Shown here piece after piece: positions 51,881-58,519 of a DNA stretch of 64,000 nt; the first letter of the stretch is position 1, and each line of letters opens with the position of its first letter. The notes under the pieces were generated by a model, which saw only the letters and a program-made list of their open reading frames with translations, was not told the origin of the DNA and did no database searches. The stretch is taken from the NCBI GenBank assembly GCA_949290355.1, contig CASERN010000011.1, positions 310,001 to 374,000 of the forward strand, written 5' to 3'. A program made the position numbers and the translations under genes. Source of the DNA: an uncultured bacterium. Its GTDB lineage: Bacteria > Cyanobacteriota > Vampirovibrionia > Gastranaerophilales > Gastranaerophilaceae.

Positions 51881-53575
51881 TTACAAAATTCTTTGTTCTT
51901 TTACTTTTTCTGTAATTTTGAGCTGGTAATTCACATCTTCAGAAGACAAATAACTTCTTAATAATTGGTCGTATGTTTTATTTAAAGAAACAAATCTATC
52001 TCTAATTTTTGGAGCCCATTCTATATCATTTTTTACAAGATATTTTTTCCCAATTGCAATTTTGTAATCTTTATTAAGATTTATTGGTTCAAATTCATTT
52101 GTTTTTTCATTTCGTACTTTTATTGCAGAATCTAGTTTTTTATTAGATTTCCCTGATAGAATTTCTCCTATCAATGTTCTGTTTATTTGGATATCTGACC
52201 ATTGTATTATTGTATTTCTTTGAGGTGCTTTAAGGTTTCCTTTAACATTTTCAACTATAAGTCCGACAAGTTCGTTTCCTTTTACTTTGCCTATATGAAC
52301 ATCTGACAAATCTTCACTTACGCCGTCAAAAATTTTCATTATATCAAGATTATTAGATTTATTTTTTAAACCGCCTCTTATAATAGAGGATTGTAATCCG
52401 AGTATAATATCAGGGTCATCACAAATTTTTCTTACACTTTTATTCACTGCACTTGTCAAAAAATTAGCTAAATAACTGTTTTGATATCTGATAATATCTC
52501 CATAATCCAATTCAATAGGCATCCCTGAAATATCATGTAATGTAATCATTGGCTGCATATCTTCTACAAAACTTTGGTTTAATAATTTTTGTATCGGATT
52601 TTTATCAAGATTGTCTTTAACTGTTGTTTTACTGAAAAAAGTATTCATGTTGATATTTTTTAAGTTCCCGTCATCTCCAAAATAAAGGTTAAGGGATTTA
52701 AATATTTCATTATCTTTTCCTAAAGAATTAATATTTGTTTTTCCAGTGAGCATTGTTGAATTTTTATGGTCGTGTCCGTTTAATACAACATTTACTTGTG
52801 GAACTTTGTCTACAATCATTTTAGAAATTGAATTTCCTGTATGAGATAGCAGTACTACAGCTCCTTTAGGATTTTCTTTTTTGAATTTATCAACTTCTTT
52901 TTTTACAGCTAGGATTGTTTTGCTTAATTTTTCAGGAGTTAAGTCAGAATCTTTCAAATTACAATCATCAAAAAATTCCATTTTCTTTAATAAACCAGGA
53001 TTGTAGAATTTCATACTTGGGATTGTAACTCCTAAAAATAGGATTTTATGTTCTAATTCAGGGTCTTTATCATCTGGAATGTTATATACAAATGATTTTA
53101 CTACATTTTTGTTATTCTTTAATTCTCTAATTCCAGCAGATTTTTCTTCATCTACATTGGTTATAAGGGTTTTCATTTTTGTATTTCTCATAACTTTGTA
53201 CATGAATTTATCGCCGCCATCTAAATCGTGATTGCCCATAGCAAATACTGCATCAAAGTTCTCGCTATTTCCGCTTAAGTCTTTAACGTAGCTTATAATT
53301 TTATTTAAAAATCTATGTTGTATATCTCCGTTTGTTAAATTAGGTTGAGTCATAAACCCTTTTTTCGATGGATTTATAAACCAATCTCCAACTACAGCTA
53401 AGATATTTTTTGTACTTTTTTCTTCTGCTTTAATAAAGATATCCTTACAATTGTCTTTTATGGTTTCTGCTAAAAGCGGAAGTGTATGAACGTTACCATG
53501 GTTATCAGACATTGCAACGATATTAAGTCTTGCGGCCTCAAAAGAGGGATTGTTATTCCCGATATATGAAATCAT
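51881..53575 (-). CDS. 5'-nucleotidase-like metallophosphoesterase without Sec signal
   Basis: This 564-aa protein has a calcineurin-like catalytic half (SDNHGN 23-28, VGDWFI, GNHDLDG 114-120, LLSHTG, NGHDHKN) followed by a 5'-nucleotidase C-terminal-like region (SSIIRGG, DYKIAIGKKYL). UshA-type homologues carry Sec signals. Here the N-terminus is instead MISYIGNNNPSFEAARL, the recurrent tag with core Phe12. The substrate may be a nucleotide or another phosphoester. The ribosome binding site AAGGAGC precedes the ATG. It follows the next gene by 9 bases in the same operon. Confidence 0.82.
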   Translation of the reverse strand: MISYIGNNNPSFEAARLNIVAMSDNHGNVHTLPLLAETIKDNCKDIFIKAEEKSTKNILAVVGDWFINPSKKGFMTQPNLTNGDIQHRFLNKIISYVKDLSGNSENFDAVFAMGNHDLDGGDKFMYKVMRNTKMKTLITNVDEEKSAGIRELKNNKNVVKSFVYNIPDDKDPELEHKILFLGVTIPSMKFYNPGLLKKMEFFDDCNLKDSDLTPEKLSKTILAVKKEVDKFKKENPKGAVVLLSHTGNSISKMIVDKVPQVNVVLNGHDHKNSTMLTGKTNINSLGKDNEIFKSLNLYFGDDGNLKNINMNTFFSKTTVKDNLDKNPIQKLLNQSFVEDMQPMITLHDISGMPIELDYGDIIRYQNSYLANFLTSAVNKSVRKICDDPDIILGLQSSIIRGGLKNKSNNLDIMKIFDGVSEDLSDVHIGKVKGNELVGLIVENVKGNLKAPQRNTIIQWSDIQINRTLIGEILSGKSNKKLDSAIKVRNEKTNEFEPINLNKDYKIAIGKKYLVKNDIEWAPKIRDRFVSLNKTYDQLLRSYLSSEDVNYQLKITEKVKEQRIL

Positions 53576-53584
53576 TTATGCTCC

Positions 53585-54037
53585 TTATTGTTTGTTTTTA
53601 AGATATTTGGCAGCAAAAAGCTTTTTAAACCATCCTGCCTTTGGGGTAACTGTATCCATATTTATTCTGTTATGAGCAATAAGATATTGTCTTAATTCTG
53701 CAGTTTTAGGATAGAGTTTTACATATTTGTATACAAATTCTTTTACATATGGTAGAACATCTTCAGTAAAATTATGTTCTCTCATATTTTTTAGAGTATT
53801 ACTAGTTTGTTTAGATATTTTTATAAAATTATCCCCTTCTCTCATTGCCTCAATATTAAACTGTGTAGTGATTTTTTGGGCTTGGTCATGTAAAATAGCA
53901 TAGGCAATTGATGGAGAATTTTTACCTTCTTTATAAAAATCTATCATTGCATTATTTATTCTAGAGTCGTTGAATCTTGCATATCTGCAAGCATCTGCTG
54001 CAGCCTGCTTTAATAAATTAAAATTCACATTTCCCAT
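53585..54037 (-). CDS. Unknown soluble protein (150 aa)
   Basis: I do not recognise it. From ATG 54037 (MGNVNFNLLKQAAADA) it is 150 aa, helical and basic, ending KAGWFKKLFAAKYLKN. The frame is open up to 54136, but that adds a hydrophobic stretch without support. NVNFN may be a minimal form of the tag seen elsewhere. It is upstream of and co-transcribed with the phosphoesterase. Confidence 0.6.
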   Translation of the reverse strand: MGNVNFNLLKQAAADACRYARFNDSRINNAMIDFYKEGKNSPSIAYAILHDQAQKITTQFNIEAMREGDNFIKISKQTSNTLKNMREHNFTEDVLPYVKEFVYKYVKLYPKTAELRQYLIAHNRINMDTVTPKAGWFKKLFAAKYLKNKQ

Positions 54038-54242
54038 ATTTGTAATTACTTTTATTCCTTTATTATATCTTTTTGATAAGTATATAAAACCTATAAAAAT
54101 TTTTTTTGCTAGTAAAATAAAAACTATGTTTGTCAAATATATTTATGGCTTTAAACTTTTTGTATTTAAATAATATTTTATATTTGTATTATAATTATTA
54201 GGTTAATTGTGATGATTATGTTCAAAAGTGAGAATTTTGATT

Positions 54243-55109
54243 ATGAATGATAATATCAAAATAAGTATAATAATAACCAGTTATAATTATGAAAATTACA
54301 TATCTGAGACAATAGATAGTGTTATTTCTCAATCTTATGATAATTGGGAGATTGTAATTGTTGATGATGGCTCAAAAGATAATTCTGTTAATTTGATTAG
54401 AGAATATTGTAATAAAGATGATAGAATAAAACTTTTTCAACATCCAAATAATGAGAATAGAGGAATTATTGAAAGTATTAAACTAGGAATTTCTAAAGCA
54501 AGCAGTGAATGGATTGTTTTTTTAGAATCAGATGATTCTATCAACTCTGAATATCTAGATACAAAGGTAAAATTAATCAATAAATATCCGAACATAAAAT
54601 TATTTTTCAATGATGTAAATTGTTTTGGGGATTCTGAAAAAATAAAAAGTTATGAAAAATATTTTAAATTACAAAAAAAAGTTTTGTCAAAAAGAAAAAA
54701 TCCTGATAATTTTTTAGATGACTTAATTAAGAAAAATATTATTCCGACTTTTTCTGTTGTAATGGTAAGAAAAGACATAATTGAAAATGCTGACTTTGAT
54801 TCTCCGGTAAGATCCTTGTTTGATTATTATTTATGGATTCAAATTGCGATGAGAGAAGATTTTTATTATGTTGATAAAAAATTAACAAATTGGCGAATAC
54901 ATCCAACTAGTTATATAAATAAAAATATAAATATTAAATCCAGATTGAATTTGAGATTAAGAATTATTCAGTTGTTATGGAAAAATAAAATATTAAAATT
55001 CAGATATTTTCCTCTATATTTATCAGTGTTTAAGAAATTAATAATAAGTGTAAATTTTAAAAGAAAGCAATTAATTCTATTTGGTAAATATTTTGATTTT
55101 ACTAATTAA
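54243..55109 (+). CDS. Family 2 glycosyltransferase
   Basis: The 288-aa enzyme has the GT-A start ISIIITSYNYENYISETIDS, the nucleotide-binding IVIVDDGSKDNSV and a DxD-like ESDDS. Late basic, aromatic residues suit acceptor binding. Such enzymes add a sugar to lipid-linked or surface glycans. The donor is unknown. GTG 54228 is in frame, but ATG 54243 begins where the family usually does. A TATAAT lies at 54190-54195, giving a leader of about 40 bases. Confidence 0.83.
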   Translation: MNDNIKISIIITSYNYENYISETIDSVISQSYDNWEIVIVDDGSKDNSVNLIREYCNKDDRIKLFQHPNNENRGIIESIKLGISKASSEWIVFLESDDSINSEYLDTKVKLINKYPNIKLFFNDVNCFGDSEKIKSYEKYFKLQKKVLSKRKNPDNFLDDLIKKNIIPTFSVVMVRKDIIENADFDSPVRSLFDYYLWIQIAMREDFYYVDKKLTNWRIHPTSYINKNINIKSRLNLRLRIIQLLWKNKILKFRYFPLYLSVFKKLIISVNFKRKQLILFGKYFDFTN

Positions 55110-55197
55110 GAAATTTTATTTTTATATCTATCATTCTTATTTGCCAAATTTACAAAGATAGCAAAATTATTTTTTTTCAGTTTTCTATTACAATGCA

Positions 55198-55830
55198 ATT
55201 AAAATTGAAAGGCAGTTTTTTATTAAAACTATTAATAATAATTCTGTTTATAATCAACCAAATTTTGGGAGCCTAAAGTCAATAAAAACAGGAGGTAAAT
55301 TTAACATAGAAACCTATCCAGAAAAAGTGATAGATGTGATGAAAGCTTTTAGAGAATCGGATGCAATTAAAAAGTTTTGTGAAAAATACGATGTAGATGC
55401 AGGTTTTTATGCATTTGATCGATCTTCAAACGATTTTTTGGCAGATACAAGAGCTTTTGCAACAATGTCCTTAAAAACAAAGTATATTAATCCTGATGGT
55501 AAAGAAACATATCCTGATATCGTTTATACAGAATATCCTTACAGAAAAGATAATGTTTCTTCGAAAACTGCATTTAGCGAGTTGACTAAAAAAATAAAAG
55601 AACTAAAATTTGAGGACTTAGAATATAGATTGTTAGCACAAGTAAAAGTATTAAAAGAAAAAAATCAAAGCAGGAATTATAAAGAAGAATACAATGAAAT
55701 AATGAATAGCTTATTGCCTAAAGATTCTATATCTCCTCAAAAAGCTGATACAATAACTCCTGATACAAATAAAAATAAGTTTAAAAAATTAATAGCAGGT
55801 GTGAAAAATTTCTTTAAAGGTGAATTATAA
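55198..55830 (+). CDS. Tagged unknown protein with apparent ATT start (210 aa)
   Basis: The frame is open well upstream of its first standard start (GTG 55327). Reading from ATT 55198 gives [M]KIERQFFIKTINNNSVYNQ followed by PNFGSLKS, the same N-terminal tag (core Phe23) as the ATG-started neighbours, then the soluble domain GKFNIETYPEKVIDVMKAFR. TATTAC lies 6 bases before the ATT. Either ATT starts translation, as for infC in E. coli, or an ATG was mutated and the gene is damaged. The C-terminus is helical and basic (NKFKKLIAGVKNFFK). Function unknown. Confidence 0.55.
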   Translation: MKIERQFFIKTINNNSVYNQPNFGSLKSIKTGGKFNIETYPEKVIDVMKAFRESDAIKKFCEKYDVDAGFYAFDRSSNDFLADTRAFATMSLKTKYINPDGKETYPDIVYTEYPYRKDNVSSKTAFSELTKKIKELKFEDLEYRLLAQVKVLKEKNQSRNYKEEYNEIMNSLLPKDSISPQKADTITPDTNKNKFKKLIAGVKNFFKGEL

Positions 55831-56207
55831 AAATAGTGGATATTAATTATGCTATTTTTGTAAAATTCCCTTAATATAATTTTAAAATACAGCTCTATTG
55901 GTTGTACAAGAACAACCAGTTCAGGAATATTTGACAACCAGTTCGGGAATTTTGGGATAGGTAAAGTTAAAAAGTTAAATTAATGTTATAAGTTTTTAAA
56001 TTAACAAAATAACAAAATTTTTTTTACAGTTTTTATATTTTCATACACCAGAAAAGAGGAAAAATTAATAAATGAGAATAGATATAAAATAATATTTAAA
56101 CTTTCTATAAAAATAACTCGAAAGTTTAGAATACAATAAATCTTCCGAGTATATTCTATTTTTTTTATAATAAAAATATTCTATTAAATAGTTTTATTTA
56201 GAAGTAA
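55831..56207. other. Gene-free 377-base region with repeat and hairpin
   Basis: No gene is seen. It contains a tandem repeat at 55912-55955 and a hairpin at about 56117-56150 (ACTCGAAAGTTT/AATCTTCCGAGT, two mismatches), followed after a second small pairing by a T-run to 56165. The hairpin could be a rightward terminator. Confidence 0.5.
55912..55955. repeat. Two-copy tandem repeat (period 22)
   Basis: ACAACCAGTTCAGGAAT at 55912 recurs at 55934 as ACAACCAGTTCGGGAAT, two copies 22 bases apart, preceded by a small hairpin GGTTGT/ACAACC. A third related copy, CCAGTTCAGGAAT, lies at 57342, and an inverted CCTGAACTG lies near 57257. Confidence 0.6.
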
Positions 56208-56582
56208 TTAACAAAGTTCAGCATCATCCATTGCAAATTGCTCTAACGAGCCTGTTTTTGCTTGAATACAGATATATATAGTATCTGTATCTGTTTCCAT
56301 TGTTCTTTTAACTTGCGGTAAAACTTTAATGCAACTACCTTCTTTAAAGTTTATGGTTGTGTCATCAAGAACCATTCTTCCTTCGCCTTTTACAAAAATA
56401 TAGATTTCTTCATTTTGTTTGTGTTTATGACTGAACGGCAGTTTTGTATTTTTCTTCATTGTGTTTAGCGAAATTTCACATGAAGTTAAATTTAATGCAT
56501 CATGCAAAAATGCTTTTCCATTTTGATAGCTGGTTTCTAGGTTTTCCAGTTTTCCAAGTTCTGTTTTTGTGTAATTTGTCAT
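56208..56582 (-). CDS. Cupin-fold protein under MarR control
   Basis: The 124-aa protein is a single cupin domain. Motif 1 is HKHKQNEEIYIFVKGEGRM (His52, His54, Glu58/59). In motif 2 (GSCIKVLPQVKRTMETD) the usual metal His is replaced by Lys/Arg, so a metal centre may be incomplete or the protein may be a binder rather than an enzyme. The ribosome binding site AAGGAGG is perfect. It lies 47 bases after marR, and an operator half-overlaps its 5' leader. It is presumably the gene controlled by MarR. Confidence 0.82.
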   Translation of the reverse strand: MTNYTKTELGKLENLETSYQNGKAFLHDALNLTSCEISLNTMKKNTKLPFSHKHKQNEEIYIFVKGEGRMVLDDTTINFKEGSCIKVLPQVKRTMETDTDTIYICIQAKTGSLEQFAMDDAELC

Positions 56583-56596
56583 AAGTCCTCCTTTTT

Positions 56597-56612
56597 TGTT
56601 TGATGTCTAACT
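56597..56612. promoter_or_regulatory. Second MarR operator, before the cupin gene
   Basis: TGTTTGATGTCTAACT matches the operator at 57057-57072 in 14 of 16 positions. It lies 15 bases before the cupin start codon, between marR and the cupin gene. Confidence 0.6.
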
Positions 56613-56628
56613 ATTACTATAAAAATTT

Positions 56629-57045
56629 TTATACGTTTTTTAACATTTTTTCTAACAAATAATCTAATTGTTTTGCTTCATCTTCAGTAAAATTTTTATA
56701 CAGCATTGTATTTAAGTCATTTGAGATAATTTCAAATATCGGTTTAAATTCAAGGCCCTTTTCGGATAGACTAATATAAGTGATTCTATTATCATCTGAA
56801 GCTTTTTCTCTTTTTACAAGCCCATTTTTTTCAAGTTTGTCTATCAACACTGTAACTGTAGCTTTTGTTCTACCTATTTTTTCAGCTATATTTTTCATTG
56901 TTATTTTTTTATACTTATACAGGACAACGAGAATATCACCATGCGAAGGTGCTAAATTCCCATAGTTGTATTCTTTTAATTTGGATATTATGAATGCATT
57001 TCCTGCTTCTGAAATTTTTGATGTTAATGAAAGAGCTTTTAACAT
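56629..57045 (-). CDS. MarR-family transcriptional regulator
   Basis: This 138-aa dimeric winged-helix repressor has the typical MarR wing KTVTVLIDKLEKNGLVKRE-like sequence (TVLIDKLEKNGLVKREKASDD) and ITMKNIAEKIGRTKATV recognition helix. MarR proteins sense small phenolics, oxidants or antibiotics. A perfect palindrome overlaps its own promoter, so it is autorepressed. The same site precedes the cupin gene. A consensus -10 box 6 bases before the ATG means the mRNA is leaderless. Confidence 0.88.
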   Translation of the reverse strand: MLKALSLTSKISEAGNAFIISKLKEYNYGNLAPSHGDILVVLYKYKKITMKNIAEKIGRTKATVTVLIDKLEKNGLVKREKASDDNRITYISLSEKGLEFKPIFEIISNDLNTMLYKNFTEDEAKQLDYLLEKMLKNV

Positions 57046-57051
57046 AATAAT

Positions 57052-57080
57052 ATTATAGTTAGATGTCTAACTAATGTCAA
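57052..57080 (-). promoter_or_regulatory. Consensus leaderless promoter of marR
   Basis: On the minus strand TTGACA (57075-57080), 17-base spacer, TATAAT (57052-57057), then 6 bases to the ATG at 57045. Both hexamers are perfect. It is the cleanest leaderless promoter in the window. Confidence 0.85.
57057..57072. promoter_or_regulatory. MarR operator overlapping its promoter
   Basis: AGTTAGATGTCTAACT is a perfect 7-bp inverted repeat with a 2-base centre. It fills the -10/-35 spacer of the marR promoter. Together with the near copy at 56597-56612 it defines the repressor's site. Confidence 0.75.
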
Positions 57081-57512
57081 TATGTTTTTTTGTATGATTT
57101 ATTTAAAAATTTTATAGGATTCCGACTTTATTTGATAAAACTTCCAACTTATATAATTTAAATTTTATTAAATTTCATTAAATTTTGTTTAATTTTTATA
57201 TAAAAAGCTCTTCTTAAATTTCAACAAATTTTCAACAATGTCCTGTCCCAAAAATCCTGAACTGTGTCTAAATTCCCGCCATTTAAGGTTTTGAGACACT
57301 GCCCTGTTTTAGACATTGACGGACAGTAATCGGACTTTTTTGCCAGTTCAGGAATTTCATTTTTAGCGATTTCCGACTAAAAAAATCAAGATATATTTGA
57401 AACACACCCCTATTAGTTCAAAAAAATCAAATTCCTGCAATGTCTGTTCAAATGTATTAATCTTAACGTGAAACTATAGCAATAGTGGGGAAAAGTTAAA
57501 AATATGTAAAAC
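57081..57512. other. Gene-free region between marR and the tRNA-fMet remnant
   Basis: No gene is seen. It is AT-rich to 57240 and then has a more GC-balanced stretch (57241-57440) with the CAGTTCAGG-type repeat in both orientations (near 57255 and 57342) and repeated GACA-type words. It may be decayed mobile DNA. Confidence 0.4.
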
Positions 57513-57551
57513 AAAAAAATAATAGCAAAAGTTAAACCCCTTGCTATTATT
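57513..57551 (-). terminator. Terminator of the original tRNA-fMet
   Basis: On the minus strand AATAATAGCAA/TTGCTATTATT (11 bp) is followed by seven T, 10 bases after the CCA end of the tRNA remnant. It is the natural terminator of the tRNA gene, left on the chromosome side. Confidence 0.75.
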
Positions 57552-57561
57552 GTCTTTTAAA

Positions 57562-57606
57562 TGGTTGCGGGAGCTGGATTTGAACCAACGACCTTCGGGT
57601 TATGAG
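57562..57606 (-). other. 3' fragment of tRNA-fMet (left attachment site)
   Basis: From the anticodon loop (CTCATAA) to the encoded CCA this matches an initiator tRNA: CCCGAAGG, GGTTCAAATCC, CTCCCGCAACCA. The 5' half is missing; upstream of 57606 the sequence is unrelated. This is the classic mark of an integrase using a tRNA gene, with the intact tRNA expected at the far right end of the element, outside the window. Confidence 0.82.
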
Positions 57607-57656
57607 GAGTCCTTCGGGTTGCCCAACCCGTAACGGTTTTTCACGATTTACCACGA
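57592..57656. other. Putative attL core and arm sites
   Basis: CCTTCGGGTT occurs at 57592 and 57611. The second copy starts a perfect inverted repeat CGGGTTG-CC-CAACCCG (57615-57630), the shape of a tyrosine-recombinase core. Direct repeats of CACGATTT follow (about 57642 and 57652), as expected for integrase arm-binding sites. Confidence 0.55.
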
Positions 57657-57789
57657 TTTGGCACTAATTTTTATGAGAATTTACTTTGCTTAACTAAGTT
57701 GATTATAATTTGTTAAACTCATGCGTAGTGGAATGTGTTGTAAGTTATGTAAAAAGTTTTTTAATGATGGCTTTTAATTTTCTTAATTA

Positions 57790-57798
57790 TGCTAGAAT
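57790..57798 (+). promoter_or_regulatory. Extended -10 promoter of the hamA-like gene
   Basis: TGCTAGAAT (TG-n-TAGAAT) ends 7 bases before ATG 57806, with no ribosome binding site. It is the same leaderless layout as chromosomal genes, so the element is adapted to this host. Confidence 0.62.
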
Positions 57799-57805
57799 AA
57801 ATGTA

Positions 57806-58519
57806 ATGTATAAGATAAAGTCCTTAAAGAAATTAGAAAAAGCTGATTGTGATATTATAAAAACAGACTGTACTGTTTATAGCATATATGTTCAAGTTAC
57901 AGATATTAATAAAATTGCAAAAGAAATATCTAGTGTTATACAAGATACTTGTTGGATTAATAATTTGTTAGATGAAGATGATATTGATTCATATCTTACA
58001 AGAGCAGAACAAACAATTAAATATATAGTGGAAGACATTTTAAATAAAGTAGAGAATGATGTATCTTCTGATTTTGGAGAATATTTAATATCTAATGTTT
58101 CACAGATGACACTTGTAGATCGTCTAAATCATGAAAGAATTCCGTTAGCAGAGTTATGGAAAGAACAAAAAAGTGGAAATCCTGGCTTTGATTTTCATTC
58201 CTTCAGTCCAAATGATTTTTTAGTATATGGAGAAGCAAAGTACAACGCAAAAAACAATCCATATTCAGTAGCGATAGGTCAAATAAATCATTTTTTAGAA
58301 ATTCAAAAAGATATACAAGAGTATGCAGATTTAAAACGAATATTCTCAAAAGTTTCTTCTCGGCATAAGAAAAATAGTAATAAAGCATTTGTGGCATCTT
58401 TTTCATTAAATGCAAAGGATAATGAAGATATCTTGAGAAAGGCTCTAGAATGTGAAGAATTACAGAATTTAATGAAATATCCAGAACTGTATATAATTGG
58501 GGTAGAAGTATGCCAATAA
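57806..58519 (+). CDS. HamA-like nuclease (DUF1837-type) of a Hachiman-like system
   Basis: This 237-aa protein has the features of a PD-(D/E)xK nuclease: Glu92 in DFGEYL, Asp129 in GNPGFDFHS, and E-x-K at 143-145 in YGEAKYN. The spacing and the GEAK signature match HamA (DUF1837) of Hachiman antiphage systems. The downstream helicase overlaps it by 10 bases. The frame opens at 57710 (TTG), but the promoter and the domain both point to ATG 57806. HamA degrades DNA when HamB detects damage. That role is known for the family and inferred here. Confidence 0.62.
   Translation: MYKIKSLKKLEKADCDIIKTDCTVYSIYVQVTDINKIAKEISSVIQDTCWINNLLDEDDIDSYLTRAEQTIKYIVEDILNKVENDVSSDFGEYLISNVSQMTLVDRLNHERIPLAELWKEQKSGNPGFDFHSFSPNDFLVYGEAKYNAKNNPYSVAIGQINHFLEIQKDIQEYADLKRIFSKVSSRHKKNSNKAFVASFSLNAKDNEDILRKALECEELQNLMKYPELYIIGVEVCQ

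Noticed and set aside
55831-56207. CRISPR array
   Set aside because: Only two copies of a 17-22 base repeat without spacers; no cas genes.
57710-57805. N-terminal extension of the HamA-like protein from TTG 57710
   Set aside because: The extension overlaps the promoter, has no ribosome binding site and reads as unstructured Cys/Val/Phe-rich sequence.
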